DNA of 64,000 nucleotides from Streptomyces sp. SCSIO 75703 (GTDB lineage: Bacteria > Actinomycetota > Actinomycetes > Streptomycetales > Streptomycetaceae). Positions 48,717-58,228 of this stretch are shown here, in pieces (position 1 is the first letter of the stretch; each line of letters starts with the position of its first letter). Below the pieces are notes generated by a model, which saw only the letters and a program-made list of their open reading frames with translations, had not been told where the DNA came from and did not search any database. Position numbers and translations under genes: made by a program. The stretch spans positions 62,001 to 126,000 of the forward strand of contig NZ_CP144555.1 of assembly GCF_036607905.1 (NCBI RefSeq). The letters are read 5' to 3'.

Positions 48717-50054
48717 TCAGCAACTCTGCCAGAGCCTGGTCATGACCCGTACGCCGAAGCGCAGTCCCTCCAGCGGGACCCGCTCGTCGACACCGTGGAA
48801 GAGCCGGCCGTAGTCCAGGTCGTGCGGGAGCTTGAGGCCCTTGAAGCCGAAGCAGCGGATGCCGAGCTTGGTGAACGCCTTGGCGTCGGTGCCGCCCGGG
48901 TTGCAGTAGGGCACCGGGTGCCCGTCCGGGTCCTCGGCGCGCACCGCGTCGCACATGGCGTCGACGAGGGGGCCCTCGAAGGCGGTCTCCATGGCGATGT
49001 CGTGGTTGACCCAGCGGCGGGTGACGGAGGGGGCGAGCAGGGCGTCGATCGTGTCGGTCAGCTCCTGCTCGTGTCCGGGCAGGAAGCGGCCGTCGACGCG
49101 GGCGGTGGCCTTGCCGGGGATGACGTTGGTCTGGTAGCCGGCCGAGAACATGGTCGGGTTGGCCGAGTTGCGCAGCACGACCTGCATGAAGTCGGCGACG
49201 TGGCCGAGCTTGGCCAGTTCGGCGTCGAGGGCGTCGGGGTCCTCGGTGTCCAGGTCGAGGTCGACGCCCTGGAGGCGGGCGGCCTCCGTGAGCAGGGCGC
49301 GTACGGGTGCGATCAGGCGGACGGGGAAGGTGTGGCGGCCGATGCGGGTGAGGGACTCGGCGAGGTCGGTGACGGCGTTCTCGTCGTTCGGGGAGGAGCC
49401 GTGCCCGGCCCGGCCGGTGGCCGTCAGCTCCATCCAGGCCATCCCGCGCTGGGCGTTCTCGATGGGGTAGAGGCGGCGGCTGTCGTCGAGGGCGTAGCTG
49501 AAGCCGCCGCCCTCGCCGATGGCCTCGGTGACCCCGGCGAAGAGGTCGGGCCGGTGCTCGACCAGCCAGTGGGCGCCGTACGCGCCGCCCGCCTCCTCGT
49601 CGGCGAGGAAGGCGAGGACGAGGTCGCGCGTGGGCCGGGTGCCGGTGCGGGCGAAGTGGCGGGCGGTGGCCAGCATGACGGCCACCGTGTCCTTCATGTC
49701 GATGGCGCCCCTGCCCCAGAGGTAGCCGTCGCGGATCTCGCCGGAGAAGGGCGGGACCCGCCATTCGGCGGCGTCGGCGGGGACCACGTCGAGGTGGCCG
49801 TGGACCAGCAGGGCGCCGCGGTCCGGGTCGGCGCCCGCGATGCGGGCGACGACGTTGGCGCGGCCGGGGGCGCTCTCGACCAGTTCGGAGGCGATACCGG
49901 CCTCGGCGAGGCGGGCCACGACCCAGTCGGCGCAGGCCCGCTCGTCGCTGGTGGGGTTGGAGGTGTCGAAGCGGATCAGTTCGGCGCACAGGTCGACGAC
50001 CTCGCGCTGTGCCTCCTCGGAGGCGGCGACGGGGGCGGGGGCGGTGGTGCTCAT
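48717..50054 (-). CDS. M20 family metallopeptidase/amidohydrolase
   Basis: The protein has 445 aa. Zinc-site motifs are [11 protein letters not shown] (His, Asp), [18 protein letters not shown] (general base Glu and ligand) and a C-terminal NPGGTDAK region; the dimerisation lid lies between about 190 and 330. M20 enzymes remove N-acyl, N-carbamoyl or terminal amino acid groups. It is coupled to the NCS1 permease gene (ATGA) and lies in the DUF1177 operon, so it probably acts on the imported compound. ATG 50054 has AGGAG upstream. Confidence 0.92.
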   Translation of the reverse strand: MSTTAPAPVAASEEAQREVVDLCAELIRFDTSNPTSDERACADWVVARLAEAGIASELVESAPGRANVVARIAGADPDRGALLVHGHLDVVPADAAEWRVPPFSGEIRDGYLWGRGAIDMKDTVAVMLATARHFARTGTRPTRDLVLAFLADEEAGGAYGAHWLVEHRPDLFAGVTEAIGEGGGFSYALDDSRRLYPIENAQRGMAWMELTATGRAGHGSSPNDENAVTDLAESLTRIGRHTFPVRLIAPVRALLTEAARLQGVDLDLDTEDPDALDAELAKLGHVADFMQVVLRNSANPTMFSAGYQTNVIPGKATARVDGRFLPGHEQELTDTIDALLAPSVTRRWVNHDIAMETAFEGPLVDAMCDAVRAEDPDGHPVPYCNPGGTDAKAFTKLGIRCFGFKGLKLPHDLDYGRLFHGVDERVPLEGLRFGVRVMTRLWQSC

Positions 50055-51454
50055 GATGCTCCTACGGTGGCCGTGCCGGGGGCGGCGGCCGGGTCCGGGC
50101 CGACCGTGCCGTCGTCGTCGAGGGTCGAGGTGCCGTAGGTCTTGACCAGGCCCGTGAGACCGAGGACGCAGTAGAGGACGAAGGCGGTCAGCAGGGAGTT
50201 CAGGGCCGGGATGCCGCCGTCGTAGAACTTGCCGACGCAGAAGGCGGCGGCCCAGATGACCAGGGACATCGGCACCCAGGTCGGCGAGGTGGCGGGCAGG
50301 GTGCCGGCCTCTCGGGTGGCGTCCAGCGGGGCGCGCATGCGGCGCACCACCCAGTACTCGGCGACGATGATGCCGCCGATCGGCGGGATGGCGACGCCCA
50401 GCACCGACAGGAAGTCGGTGAAGTGGGTCATGATGCCGACCGCGGAGAGCAGGGTGCCGGCGATGCCGAGGACGATGGTGACGGCGCCGCGGTGCAGCCG
50501 CTTGCGGAAGACGACCTGGAAGAAGTTGACGACGCCGAGGGAGGAGCCGTACAGGTTCCAGTCGTTGATCTTCGCGGTGGACATCAGGACGACGAGGACG
50601 CCGAAGACGCCGGAGGTGGACAGGACGATCTGGGAGACCTGGCCGCTGCCGACCATGTGGCCGAGCAGGACGCCGGTGAGGCCGACGATGTACTCGGAGA
50701 GGATCATCGACGAGGCGCTCTGCAGGAAGACGTGGCTGCTCTTGCTGTTGTAGCGGGTCATCTCCGGGGAGACGATCGCGCCGGTCATGTAGCCGCCGGC
50801 GATGGCGGTGGCGGCGACCGAGAGCGGGATGGCCTGGCCGGGGGCCGGGGAGTGGATCAGCTCGGACAGCGAGTGGTCGCTCAGCGCGTCGGTGACCGAC
50901 CAGGCGACCATGGCGAAGAACAGCGGGGTGACGATCTTGGCGAAGACGGCCATGTAGCGGAAGCCGAAGATGACCAGGACCGTGATGCCGAAGCCCGCGA
51001 TGGCGCACCACATCCAGGACGGGCCGCCGACCAGCGCGGAGACGCTGTCCCCGAAGATCGTGTTCTGGACACCGAACCAGCCGACGAGGCTGATGGCGAT
51101 GACCAGGCTGACCAGGGCCGATCCGTTGCGGCCGAAGCCGACCCAGCGGGTGAGCAGCGGGGTCGCCAGGCCCTCGCGCATACCGGCCAGGCCGATGGCG
51201 AAGATCACGACCTCGAGGATCACCGCGCCGAGGGTGAAGGCGAGGAAGGCGTCCCCGAAGGACATGCCGACGCCGATGGTGGCGCCCAGGGTGAACTGGG
51301 AGATCGAGCCGGACTGGGCGAGCCACTGCAGCAGCATGGTCCAGAAGCCGAGGCGCTGGTCGCGCGGGACCCGGGAGAGGGCGTAGTCGTCGCTGCCGAC
51401 GGCTCTCGCGCCGCCCTCGGCCGCGGTGGTGTTCTTGTGCTGGGCCACGATCAC
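50051..51454 (-). CDS. NCS1-family permease (nucleobase/hydantoin type)
   Basis: The protein has 467 aa with about 12 transmembrane helices. Typical NCS1 segments are [32 protein letters not shown] (helix 1), [24 protein letters not shown], and [20 protein letters not shown]. CodB-type permeases with this layout carry cytosine; other NCS1 members carry purines, allantoin or hydantoins. The start GTG 51454 overlaps the DUF1177 stop, and the stop overlaps the M20 start, so all three are coupled. Substrate unknown; the hydrolase partner suggests a cyclic ureide or hydantoin-like compound. Confidence 0.9.
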   Translation of the reverse strand: MIVAQHKNTTAAEGGARAVGSDDYALSRVPRDQRLGFWTMLLQWLAQSGSISQFTLGATIGVGMSFGDAFLAFTLGAVILEVVIFAIGLAGMREGLATPLLTRWVGFGRNGSALVSLVIAISLVGWFGVQNTIFGDSVSALVGGPSWMWCAIAGFGITVLVIFGFRYMAVFAKIVTPLFFAMVAWSVTDALSDHSLSELIHSPAPGQAIPLSVAATAIAGGYMTGAIVSPEMTRYNSKSSHVFLQSASSMILSEYIVGLTGVLLGHMVGSGQVSQIVLSTSGVFGVLVVLMSTAKINDWNLYGSSLGVVNFFQVVFRKRLHRGAVTIVLGIAGTLLSAVGIMTHFTDFLSVLGVAIPPIGGIIVAEYWVVRRMRAPLDATREAGTLPATSPTWVPMSLVIWAAAFCVGKFYDGGIPALNSLLTAFVLYCVLGLTGLVKTYGTSTLDDDGTVGPDPAAAPGTATVGAS

Positions 51455-52404
51455 GACTCCTTGGGGGCGCGGCCGAAGGTCTGCAGGTGGGCCAGTGAGC
51501 CGTAGCGGCTCACGAGCGCGTCGAACTCCACGGCGTCGTGGAAGTCGAGGAGCCCGCCGCCGTACGCCTTGGCGGTCTCGACGGCGAACCGGGCCGCCGC
51601 CGCGATGTCCGTCTCGTGGCTCGCGCCCGTCTGACAGCCGGGGACCGCCGCCGCTGAGGTGATCGCGAGGCCGACGACCGGTGACGCGGTCGCCGTGGCC
51701 GGCTGGAGGATCGAATTGATGTGGTGTACACCGTTACCGTACGGGGTGATGTCCTGGGTGGTCACCGGGTACGTGACCAACGGCTCACCGGTCACCACGG
51801 CGAGCAGCTCCCCCAGCCGCTCGCTGACCTTGAGCACCCAGCCCTCCTTGACGGTGGGCGACAGGGCGAGGCCCTTGTGGTTGATGATCCGGTTGCCCTT
51901 GGTGGTGTCGATGGAGAGCACCGCCTCCATGTCGGCGGTGACCTCGTGCCGGTTCATGGTGGCGATGTCGACCGGGGAGTCCATGAAGGGCACCGGGTCG
52001 TGCGGCGCGGTGGGGGCGTCCGGGCAGATGTGCGTGGCGACGACCACGTCGCCGTCCAGGACGTCGCCGCGCCGGCGCATGTCGAGCAGCTTGGCGGCGG
52101 TGGCGAGCGCCGCGACGGCGCCGTCGGCGTCGGAGACCAGACCGACCGCCTCCGGGCGGGCCCCGATGCCGCCGAGGCGGCCGACCACGCCGAGGGTGCG
52201 GGCGGTGCCGCCGCTCGCGCGCCCGTGGCGGCCCGGGACGCGCACCAGCACGAAGTCCGTGGAGCCGCGCTCGCCGGTGACGGTGGTGACCTGGGCACCG
52301 GAGCCCTCCGGCCCCGCCAGGGTGTCGAGGTGGGCGGCGACACGCTTGCCGTCGACATCGGGATCGTCGAGCAGATCCACGAGGTCCAGGACGTACTTCA
52401 ACAT
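51451..52404 (-). CDS. DUF1177 protein
   Basis: The protein has 317 aa, starts MLKYVLDLVDLLDDPDVDG and contains GDVVVATHICPDAPTAPHDPVPFMDSPV, VLSIDTTKGNRIINHKG and GLAITSAAAVPGCQTGASHETDI. These match the DUF1177 family as I know it. The HICPDAP, DTTKGN and GCQTGASHETD segments look like conserved active-site loops, so an enzymatic role is plausible, but no reaction is known. It is first in a coupled operon with the permease and hydrolase. ATG 52404 has AGGAGAA upstream. Confidence 0.8.
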   Translation of the reverse strand: MLKYVLDLVDLLDDPDVDGKRVAAHLDTLAGPEGSGAQVTTVTGERGSTDFVLVRVPGRHGRASGGTARTLGVVGRLGGIGARPEAVGLVSDADGAVAALATAAKLLDMRRRGDVLDGDVVVATHICPDAPTAPHDPVPFMDSPVDIATMNRHEVTADMEAVLSIDTTKGNRIINHKGLALSPTVKEGWVLKVSERLGELLAVVTGEPLVTYPVTTQDITPYGNGVHHINSILQPATATASPVVGLAITSAAAVPGCQTGASHETDIAAAARFAVETAKAYGGGLLDFHDAVEFDALVSRYGSLAHLQTFGRAPKES

Positions 52405-52489
52405 GGGGCAGTTCTCCTGATCCGCACCGGGGGCGGTGCTGACAGCAGGTTCGGGACCCGTTAAGGTGCAGCGCAACTGTTTCCCGCTA

Positions 52490-52508
52490 TCTGCAATTCA
52501 TGTCTGCA
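52490..52508. promoter_or_regulatory. Direct repeat in the divergent IclR/DUF1177 promoter region
   Basis: TCTGCA occurs at 52490–52495 and 52503–52508, in an AT-richer patch of the 154-base spacer between DUF1177 (minus) and iclR (plus). It is a candidate regulator site; IclR-type operators are often in such divergent spacers. Confidence 0.35.
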
Positions 52509-52558
52509 TGGCGAGATGGACGGGGCAGTGGTGTACGTCCGGGACGGAAGGAGCCACC

Positions 52559-53380
52559 ATGACCGCGCATCCCGCGGACCGCAGGACCCCGGCGGGGGCC
52601 CTGCAGACCGTCGACCGCGCCCTGCTGGTCCTGCTGGCGTTCGAGCGCTCGCGGCCCGACTGGGGCGTGACGGAGATCGCCGGCGAGTTCGGCTGGGACA
52701 CCTCGGTCGCCCAGCGGCTGCTGTCGACCCTCGCGGGCCGCGGCTTCCTGGTCTCCGACCCGGCGACCCGCCGGTACCGCATCGGCCCGGCCGCGCTGCG
52801 CCTGGGCCGGCTCTGGGAGCGCTCCGGCACCCTGGAGATGCTGGCCGAACCGGTCCTCCAGGAACTGCGCGCGGCCACCGGCGACACGGTGCTGTTCTGC
52901 CTGCCCGACAGCTTCCACATGCGCTGCGTGGCGGCGGTCGAGGGCGAGGAGGGGCCCCTGCGGTACTACCCCCTGGTCGGCGAGCTGTACCCGGCGCACG
53001 CCGGGGCGACCAGCAAGTCGTTCTACGCCTTCCTCCCCGACGACCAGCGGCACCGGCTCTTCCGCGGCCGGCCGATGGCCCGCTTCACCGAGCGGACCGT
53101 CACCGACCCCGACGAGCTGGAGCGCGAGTTCCGCACGGTGCGGGCGCGCGGCTACGCCTGGACGGTCGGCGAGTACGACGCCGGGATCGGCACCGTGGCG
53201 ATGCCCGTCTTCCTCGGCTCCGAGCCGTACGGCAGCCTCAGCCTGGGCGGGCCCGGGGAGCGCTTCCCCCAGGGCGCCGAGGACCGGCTGGACGTGCTGC
53301 GCCGCGCCGTCCGCCTGCTGGAGCAGCGCCTGACCCAGCCGCCGCAGCACCACCGCCGCCCCCGCTCCCGCACGGCCTGA
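52559..53380 (+). CDS. IclR family transcriptional regulator
   Basis: The protein has 273 aa. The winged helix N-terminus is LQTVDRALLVLLAFERSRPDWGVTEIAGEFGWDTSVAQRLLSTLAGRGFL, and the C-terminal effector domain (about 90–255) has the AHAGATSKSFYAFL loop typical of IclR proteins. ATG 52559 has GGAAGGAG five bases upstream. It is divergent from the DUF1177–permease–M20 operon and upstream of peptidase E, so it likely controls both in response to a small metabolite. Confidence 0.93.
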   Translation: MTAHPADRRTPAGALQTVDRALLVLLAFERSRPDWGVTEIAGEFGWDTSVAQRLLSTLAGRGFLVSDPATRRYRIGPAALRLGRLWERSGTLEMLAEPVLQELRAATGDTVLFCLPDSFHMRCVAAVEGEEGPLRYYPLVGELYPAHAGATSKSFYAFLPDDQRHRLFRGRPMARFTERTVTDPDELEREFRTVRARGYAWTVGEYDAGIGTVAMPVFLGSEPYGSLSLGGPGERFPQGAEDRLDVLRRAVRLLEQRLTQPPQHHRRPRSRTA

Positions 53381-53409
53381 CGCACCGACCCACCGAAGAG
53401 GACCACCCC

Positions 53410-54135
53410 GTGAGACTGCTGCTCCTGTCCAACTCCACCCAGTACGGCCGCGGCTACCTGGCACACGCCCTCGACACCGTGACCGGCTTCCTGCCCGAGG
53501 GGGCGCGGCTGGCCTTCGTGCCGTACGCGCTCGCCGACCACGACACCTACACGGCCCGGGTGCGCGGGGCGCTCGCCGCCGCCGGCATCGAGGTGCGGGG
53601 CGTGCACGAGGGCGGCGACCCGCTCGCCGCGCTCGGCGCGGCGGACGCCGTGTTCGTCGGCGGCGGCAACTCCTTCCGGCTGCTCTCCGCGCTGTACCGC
53701 ACCGGCCTGCGGGAGGCGCTGGCCGAGGCGGTGCGGGGCGGACTGCCGTACATGGGCGCGAGCGCGGGCACCAACATGGCGGCTCCCTCCCTGCGCACCA
53801 CCAACGACATGCCGATCGTGCAGCCGCCGTCCTTCGCGGCGCTCGGGCTGGTCCCCTTCCAGATCAACCCGCACTACCTCGACCCGGACCCCGACTCCAC
53901 CCACAAGGGAGAGACGCGCGAGGAGCGGCTGACGGAGTTCCTGGAGGAGAACGACGTGCCCGTGCTCGGTCTGCGCGAGGGGACCTGGCTGCGGGTCGCC
54001 GACGGCCGCGCCGGACTCGGCGGGGAGCTGCCGGCCCGGCTGTTCCGCCGGGGCGAGGAGCCGCGCGAGCTGGCCCCCGGCGCGGACGTCTCGGAGCTGC
54101 TCACGGTGCGGGCGGAGTTCGACAGCCGCGGCTGA
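53410..54135 (+). CDS. pepE: Peptidase E (S51, alpha-aspartyl dipeptidase)
   Basis: The protein has 241 aa. The nucleophile is Ser118 in YMGASAGTNMA, preceded by the FVGGGNSFRLL loop, and the INPHYLDPD segment carries His; this is the Ser–His–Glu triad of family S51. It hydrolyses dipeptides with N-terminal Asp. GTG 53410 follows GAAGAGGA, 29 bases after iclR. Its neighbours suggest degradation of an aspartyl-containing product, perhaps beta-/alpha-aspartyl derivatives released from a cyclic precursor. Confidence 0.92.
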   Translation: MRLLLLSNSTQYGRGYLAHALDTVTGFLPEGARLAFVPYALADHDTYTARVRGALAAAGIEVRGVHEGGDPLAALGAADAVFVGGGNSFRLLSALYRTGLREALAEAVRGGLPYMGASAGTNMAAPSLRTTNDMPIVQPPSFAALGLVPFQINPHYLDPDPDSTHKGETREERLTEFLEENDVPVLGLREGTWLRVADGRAGLGGELPARLFRRGEEPRELAPGADVSELLTVRAEFDSRG

Positions 54136-54218
54136 GCGCCCTCGGGGGCGGGGTCTGTCGGGTTCGACGGATCGTCAATAGCCTTGGCCGGAAAGGACGT
54201 TGCCGACCGAGGAGCCCC

Positions 54219-55442
54219 ATGTCCACTGCGCAGCAGGTCCCCGACATCCTCTCCCCCGAGTTCGCCGCCGACCCCTACCCGGCCTACCGGCTGATGCGGG
54301 AGACCGCCCCGCTCTTCTGGCACGAGGCCACGCGGAGCTGGATCGTCTCCCGCTACGAGGACGTGGAGCGCGTCTTCAAGGACCGGGAGGGGCAGTTCAC
54401 CACCGACAACTACGACTGGCAGATCGAGCCGGTGCACGGCCGGACGATCCTCCAGATGAGCGGGCGGGAGCACGCGGTGCGGCGGGCGCTGGTCGCCCCC
54501 GCCTTCCGCGGCGCGGACCTGCGGGAGAAGTTCCTCCCGGTGATCGAGCGCAACGCGCGGGAGCTGATCGACGCGTTCCGGCACACCGGCCGCGCCGAGC
54601 TGGTGGCCGACTTCGCCACCCGCCTCCCGGTCGACGTCATCGCGGACATGCTGGGCCTGGACAAGGCCGACCACGACCGCTTCCACCGCTGGTACACGTC
54701 GGTAATCGCCTTCCTCGGCAACCTCTCGGGCGATCCGGTGGTCGCCGAGGACGGTGCGCGCACCCGGGAGGAGTTCGCCGCGTACATGATCCCGATCATC
54801 CGGGAACGCCGGGAGAACCCGGGCGACGACCTGCTGTCCACGCTCTGCGCCGCCGAGGTGGACGGGGTGCGGATGAGCGACGAGGACATCAAGGCGTTCT
54901 GCAGTCTGCTGCTCGCGGCGGGCGGCGAGACCACCGACAAGGCCATCGCCGGCATCTTCGCCAACCTGCTGGCCCACCCGGGGCAACTGGCGGCCGTGCG
55001 GGAGGACCGCTCGCTGATCGCCCGCGCCTTCGCCGAGACCCTGCGGTACACGCCGCCGGTCCACATGATCATGCGTCAGTCGGCCGTCGACGTGCCGCTG
55101 AGCGGCGGCACGATACCCGCCGGTGCCACCGTCACCTGCCTGATCGGGGCGGCCAACCGGGACGAGAACCGCTACCGGGACCCGGACCGCTTCGACATCT
55201 TCCGTGACGACCTGACCACGGCGACCGCCTTCTCGGCCGCCGCCGACCACCTGGCCTTCGCGCTCGGCCGCCACTTCTGCGTCGGCGCGCTGCTGGCCAA
55301 GGCGGAGGTGGAGATCGGTGTCGGACAGCTCCTGGACGCCATGCCCGGCCTGCGGCCCGCCGACGGCTTCGACCCGGTGGAGGAGGGCGTGTTCACCCGG
55401 GGACCGCGGTCCCTGCCGGTGCGCTTCACCCCGGTCGCCTGA
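54219..55442 (+). CDS. Cytochrome P450
   Basis: The protein has 407 aa. The I-helix AGGETTDKAIAG, ExxR at ETLR (about 279) and heme-binding FALGRHFCVGALLA with Cys354 are all present. It needs a ferredoxin and reductase, which are not here. It is convergent with the P450 of the conservon (18 bases between stops), so two P450s flank this end of the conservon, as in several Streptomyces conservons. ATG 54219 has AGGAG upstream. The substrate is unknown. Confidence 0.93.
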   Translation: MSTAQQVPDILSPEFAADPYPAYRLMRETAPLFWHEATRSWIVSRYEDVERVFKDREGQFTTDNYDWQIEPVHGRTILQMSGREHAVRRALVAPAFRGADLREKFLPVIERNARELIDAFRHTGRAELVADFATRLPVDVIADMLGLDKADHDRFHRWYTSVIAFLGNLSGDPVVAEDGARTREEFAAYMIPIIRERRENPGDDLLSTLCAAEVDGVRMSDEDIKAFCSLLLAAGGETTDKAIAGIFANLLAHPGQLAAVREDRSLIARAFAETLRYTPPVHMIMRQSAVDVPLSGGTIPAGATVTCLIGAANRDENRYRDPDRFDIFRDDLTTATAFSAAADHLAFALGRHFCVGALLAKAEVEIGVGQLLDAMPGLRPADGFDPVEEGVFTRGPRSLPVRFTPVA

Positions 55443-55460
55443 TCCGGCGCGCGGCGGCCG

Positions 55461-56723
55461 TCAGGGCGCCACCGGGGTGAAGAGGACCGGCAGGTCGTTC
55501 AGTCCGCGCATCCAGATGGAGGGCCGCCAGGTCAGCTCGCCGGGCTCCCCCTCCAGGACCAGGTCGGGCAGCCGCTCCAGCAGCGTCTCGACGGCGGTGC
55601 GGGCGATGACGTCGGCGAGCAGCGGCGCCGGGTACGGGCAGCGGTGCTCGCCGTTACTGAAGGAGAGGTGGGCCGAGTTCTCGGCGCCGACGTGTGCCTC
55701 GGGCCAGATCTGCGGGTCGGTGTTGGCCGCGGCCAGGCCGAGGACCAGGCAGTCGCCGGCCCGGATCTGACGGCCGCCGAGCTGGGTGTCGTGCACGGCC
55801 CAGCGTCCGATGAAGTTCTGGGTGGGGGTGTCGAGCCACAGCACCTCGTTCAGGGCCTCGCCGACGCTGAGCCGTCCGCCGGAGACGTTCACGGCGAAGC
55901 GTTCGTCGGTGAGCAGGAGCCGCAGCGTGTTGCCGATCCAGTTCGCGGTCGGCTGCTGGGCGGCGGCGATGACGGAGATGAGGTCCTGGACGGTCTCCTC
56001 GTCGGTCAGTCCGGCCGGGTGGGTGAGCATGTGCGAGGTGACGTCCGGTCCGGGCCGCTCCCGCTTCTCCCGGACCAGCCGGTGGATGCGCTCGCCGACC
56101 CGGGTGTACGCGGCGACCGGGTCGTCGCCCTCCGCCGCGTCGAGGGAGATCCGCAGGTCCTCGACGAGGCCCTGGGTCTCGGGGCTGCCGTCCGGCATGC
56201 CGCAGAAGCGGACCGCGGCGCGCATCGGCAGGGCGTGCGCGTACCCGCTCATCAGCTCGGCCCGGCCGCTGCCGGCGAAGCCGGCGATGAGCCGGCCGGC
56301 GAGCCGGCGGCAGTCCCGGGCCAGTTCGAACTGGTCGACGCCGGCGAGCGCCTGGGTGATGACCCCGGCCCGGCGCCGGTGCTCCTCGCCCTCGGCGAAC
56401 AGGACGGAGGGCTGGTACCCGACGTAGGGCAGGAGCGGCCAGTCGGCGGGGATGGCGTGCCACTGGTTCCAGCGCCGGGAGTCCCGGGCGAAGAGGTCGT
56501 CGTGGCTGGTGACGTAGGTGACCTCGGTGTAGCCGAGGACCAGCCAGGCCGGGATGTCCCCGTCGAGCAGTACCGGGGCGACGGGGCCGTGCCGCCGGCG
56601 CAGGCTGCGGTACAGCTCGGACGGTGTCTGCTGGTACTCCAGTCCGGCCAGCGGCACGGCGTCGGGGTCCACGGGGCAGCCCGGCGCGGCGAGGGTGCCC
56701 GGGGCGGGGTCGATGTCGGTCAC
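55461..56723 (-). CDS. cvnE: Conservon P450 (CvnE)
   Basis: The protein has 420 aa. The heme site reads LSFSNGEHRCPYPAPLLAD, with the axial Cys in HRCPYP. The I-helix region is AAAQQPTANWIGNT instead of the canonical AGxxT, as usual for conservon P450s. GTG 56723 overlaps the cvnD stop (GTGA) with AGGAG upstream. It is the fifth gene of cvnABCDE, a membrane sensor/GTPase system compared with eukaryotic GPCR–G-protein modules. The P450's reaction in that circuit is not known. Confidence 0.9.
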   Translation of the reverse strand: MTDIDPAPGTLAAPGCPVDPDAVPLAGLEYQQTPSELYRSLRRRHGPVAPVLLDGDIPAWLVLGYTEVTYVTSHDDLFARDSRRWNQWHAIPADWPLLPYVGYQPSVLFAEGEEHRRRAGVITQALAGVDQFELARDCRRLAGRLIAGFAGSGRAELMSGYAHALPMRAAVRFCGMPDGSPETQGLVEDLRISLDAAEGDDPVAAYTRVGERIHRLVREKRERPGPDVTSHMLTHPAGLTDEETVQDLISVIAAAQQPTANWIGNTLRLLLTDERFAVNVSGGRLSVGEALNEVLWLDTPTQNFIGRWAVHDTQLGGRQIRAGDCLVLGLAAANTDPQIWPEAHVGAENSAHLSFSNGEHRCPYPAPLLADVIARTAVETLLERLPDLVLEGEPGELTWRPSIWMRGLNDLPVLFTPVAP

Positions 56724-57346
56724 GATGCGCTCTCCTGGGCCAGAGCCATTTGGTAGAGGTGGTCCACGAGGGTGACCAGGACCTGCTTGCCCGAAGTCCG
56801 CACCCGGGCGTCGCAGTCGATCAGCGGGACCCGTTCGGGCAGCGCGAGCGCCTGGCGGATCTCGTCCAGGGAGTGGGCGGCGGTGTCCTCGTCGAACCGG
56901 TTGACGGCGACCACGAACGGCGTGCCGTGGTGTTCGAGGCGGTCTATCGCGTACCAGGAGTCGTCCATGCGCCGGGTGTCGACGAGGACGACGGCGCCGA
57001 GCGTGCCGGTGAAGAGCCGGTCCCACAGGAACCAGAACCGCTCCTGGCCGGGGGCGCCGAACAGGTAGAGCACCAGGCGCTCGTTGAGGCTGATCCGCCC
57101 GAAGTCGAAGGCGACGGTGGTGGTGGTCTTCGCGGCGACCCCGCCGGTGTCGTCGACGCCGATGCCGGCCTGCGTCATCACCTCTTCGGTGTTGAGCGGC
57201 CGGATCTCGCTGACCGAGCGGACCAGGGTGGTCTTGCCGACGCCGAAGCCGCCCACGACGACGATCTTGAGTCCGGTCTCGGCGGTGTCGCCCAAGGGCG
57301 TGCGGGTGGCGGGCAGCGCGGAGGCTTCAGAGGTTGCGGAGCCCAT
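56720..57346 (-). CDS. cvnD: Conservon GTPase (CvnD)
   Basis: The protein has 208 aa. G1 is VVGGFGVGKTTLVRSVSE, G3 is LFGAPGQERFWFLWD (DxxG replaced by GAPG as in this family) and G4 is AVNRFDED. It is a small GTPase of the MglA-like/Cvn branch that interacts with CvnA–C at the membrane. ATG 57346 lies inside the end of cvnC (20-base overlap). Its order and spacing with the other cvn genes are canonical. Confidence 0.95.
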   Translation of the reverse strand: MGSATSEASALPATRTPLGDTAETGLKIVVVGGFGVGKTTLVRSVSEIRPLNTEEVMTQAGIGVDDTGGVAAKTTTTVAFDFGRISLNERLVLYLFGAPGQERFWFLWDRLFTGTLGAVVLVDTRRMDDSWYAIDRLEHHGTPFVVAVNRFDEDTAAHSLDEIRQALALPERVPLIDCDARVRTSGKQVLVTLVDHLYQMALAQESAS

Positions 57347-57683
57347 GGAGCACCTCCTGGAGAAGGGCGGTATCGGGGTGCGCGGCGGCGGACTGCCCGA
57401 GCTGGGGGTGGCGGGCGGTGATCCTGCCGGTGGCGTGCAGGTCGCCGAGGAGGATGCGGACCACGGTGATGGGCAGGGCCAGCTCCGCGGCGAGTTCGAC
57501 GACGGCCGTGGGGTGGCGGCACAGGTCGAGGATCCTGACGTGTTCCGACTGCATCCCGGTTGTCGGCTCGCACTCGCTGACCACGAGGGTGACCAGGTCG
57601 AACGCGTCGTCGGCGCGACTGCGTCCGCCCGTGACGGTGTAGAGCCGGTCGGGGGCGCCGGTGTCCACGGGCTTGCGTGTCAC
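57327..57683 (-). CDS. cvnC: Conservon protein CvnC (DUF742)
   Basis: The protein has 118 aa and contains RLYTVTGGRSRADDAFDLVTLV, PTTGMQSEHVRILDLCRHPTAVVELAAELALPITVVRILLGDLH and the final LLQEVLHGLRNL, the DUF742 signature (a winged-helix-like fold). It associates with CvnA/B/D. GTG 57683 overlaps the cvnB stop (GTGA). Confidence 0.95.
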   Translation of the reverse strand: MTRKPVDTGAPDRLYTVTGGRSRADDAFDLVTLVVSECEPTTGMQSEHVRILDLCRHPTAVVELAAELALPITVVRILLGDLHATGRITARHPQLGQSAAAHPDTALLQEVLHGLRNL

Positions 57684-58141
57684 GACGTGGTGCTCCCGGG
57701 GGCGGCGGCGTGGCGAGGTTCGGCCCGCAGGTGTTCGCCGATCTGCTCGACCATCTCGGTCATCTGGTGGCCGACGACGCCGGGGTCGGAGTCCTCGGCG
57801 GCCACGACGGCGAGGTGGGCGCCCTGGCCGGCCTCGATGATGAAGAGGAGTCCGCCGTGGAACTCGGTCATCGAGTGCCGCACGCCCCCGGAGCCGTTGC
57901 CGAACTCGACGGAGGCGCCCTGGGCGAGGGCCTGGATGCCGGAGCAGATGGCGGAGAGCTGGTCGGCCCGGTCCAGGGTGAGGTGTTCGGTCCAGCACAG
58001 TTTGAGGCCGTCGCGGGAGAGGACCAGGGCGTGGCGGGTGCCGGGGGTGCGGTCCAGGAGGTTCTGCAGGAGCCAGGTGAGGCTGTTGTCGGTGGTCTGC
58101 ATGGCGGGTGGTGGGCCGGTGGCTCCCGGGTCTGTGGTCAC
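57680..58141 (-). CDS. cvnB: Conservon protein CvnB (roadblock/LC7)
   Basis: The protein has 153 aa. The roadblock domain (about 20–125) shows LTWLLQNLLDRTPGTRHALVLSRDGL, LSAICSGIQALAQGA and LFIIEAGQGAHLAVVA. Such domains act as GTPase-activating or docking modules for the partner GTPase. GTG 58141 gives a 14-residue extension; ATG at 58102 (MQTTDNSL) is an alternative. It lies downstream of cvnA by 87 bases. Confidence 0.95.
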   Translation of the reverse strand: MTTDPGATGPPPAMQTTDNSLTWLLQNLLDRTPGTRHALVLSRDGLKLCWTEHLTLDRADQLSAICSGIQALAQGASVEFGNGSGGVRHSMTEFHGGLLFIIEAGQGAHLAVVAAEDSDPGVVGHQMTEMVEQIGEHLRAEPRHAAAPGSTTS

Positions 58142-58228
58142 CGGCCCATTCCTCCAATCTCACGAGCGGGAAGGGCGAGGGGCGCCGGGGCACGGGCGCC
58201 GTGGGGGATGCGTCGTGCCGGCGGTGCC

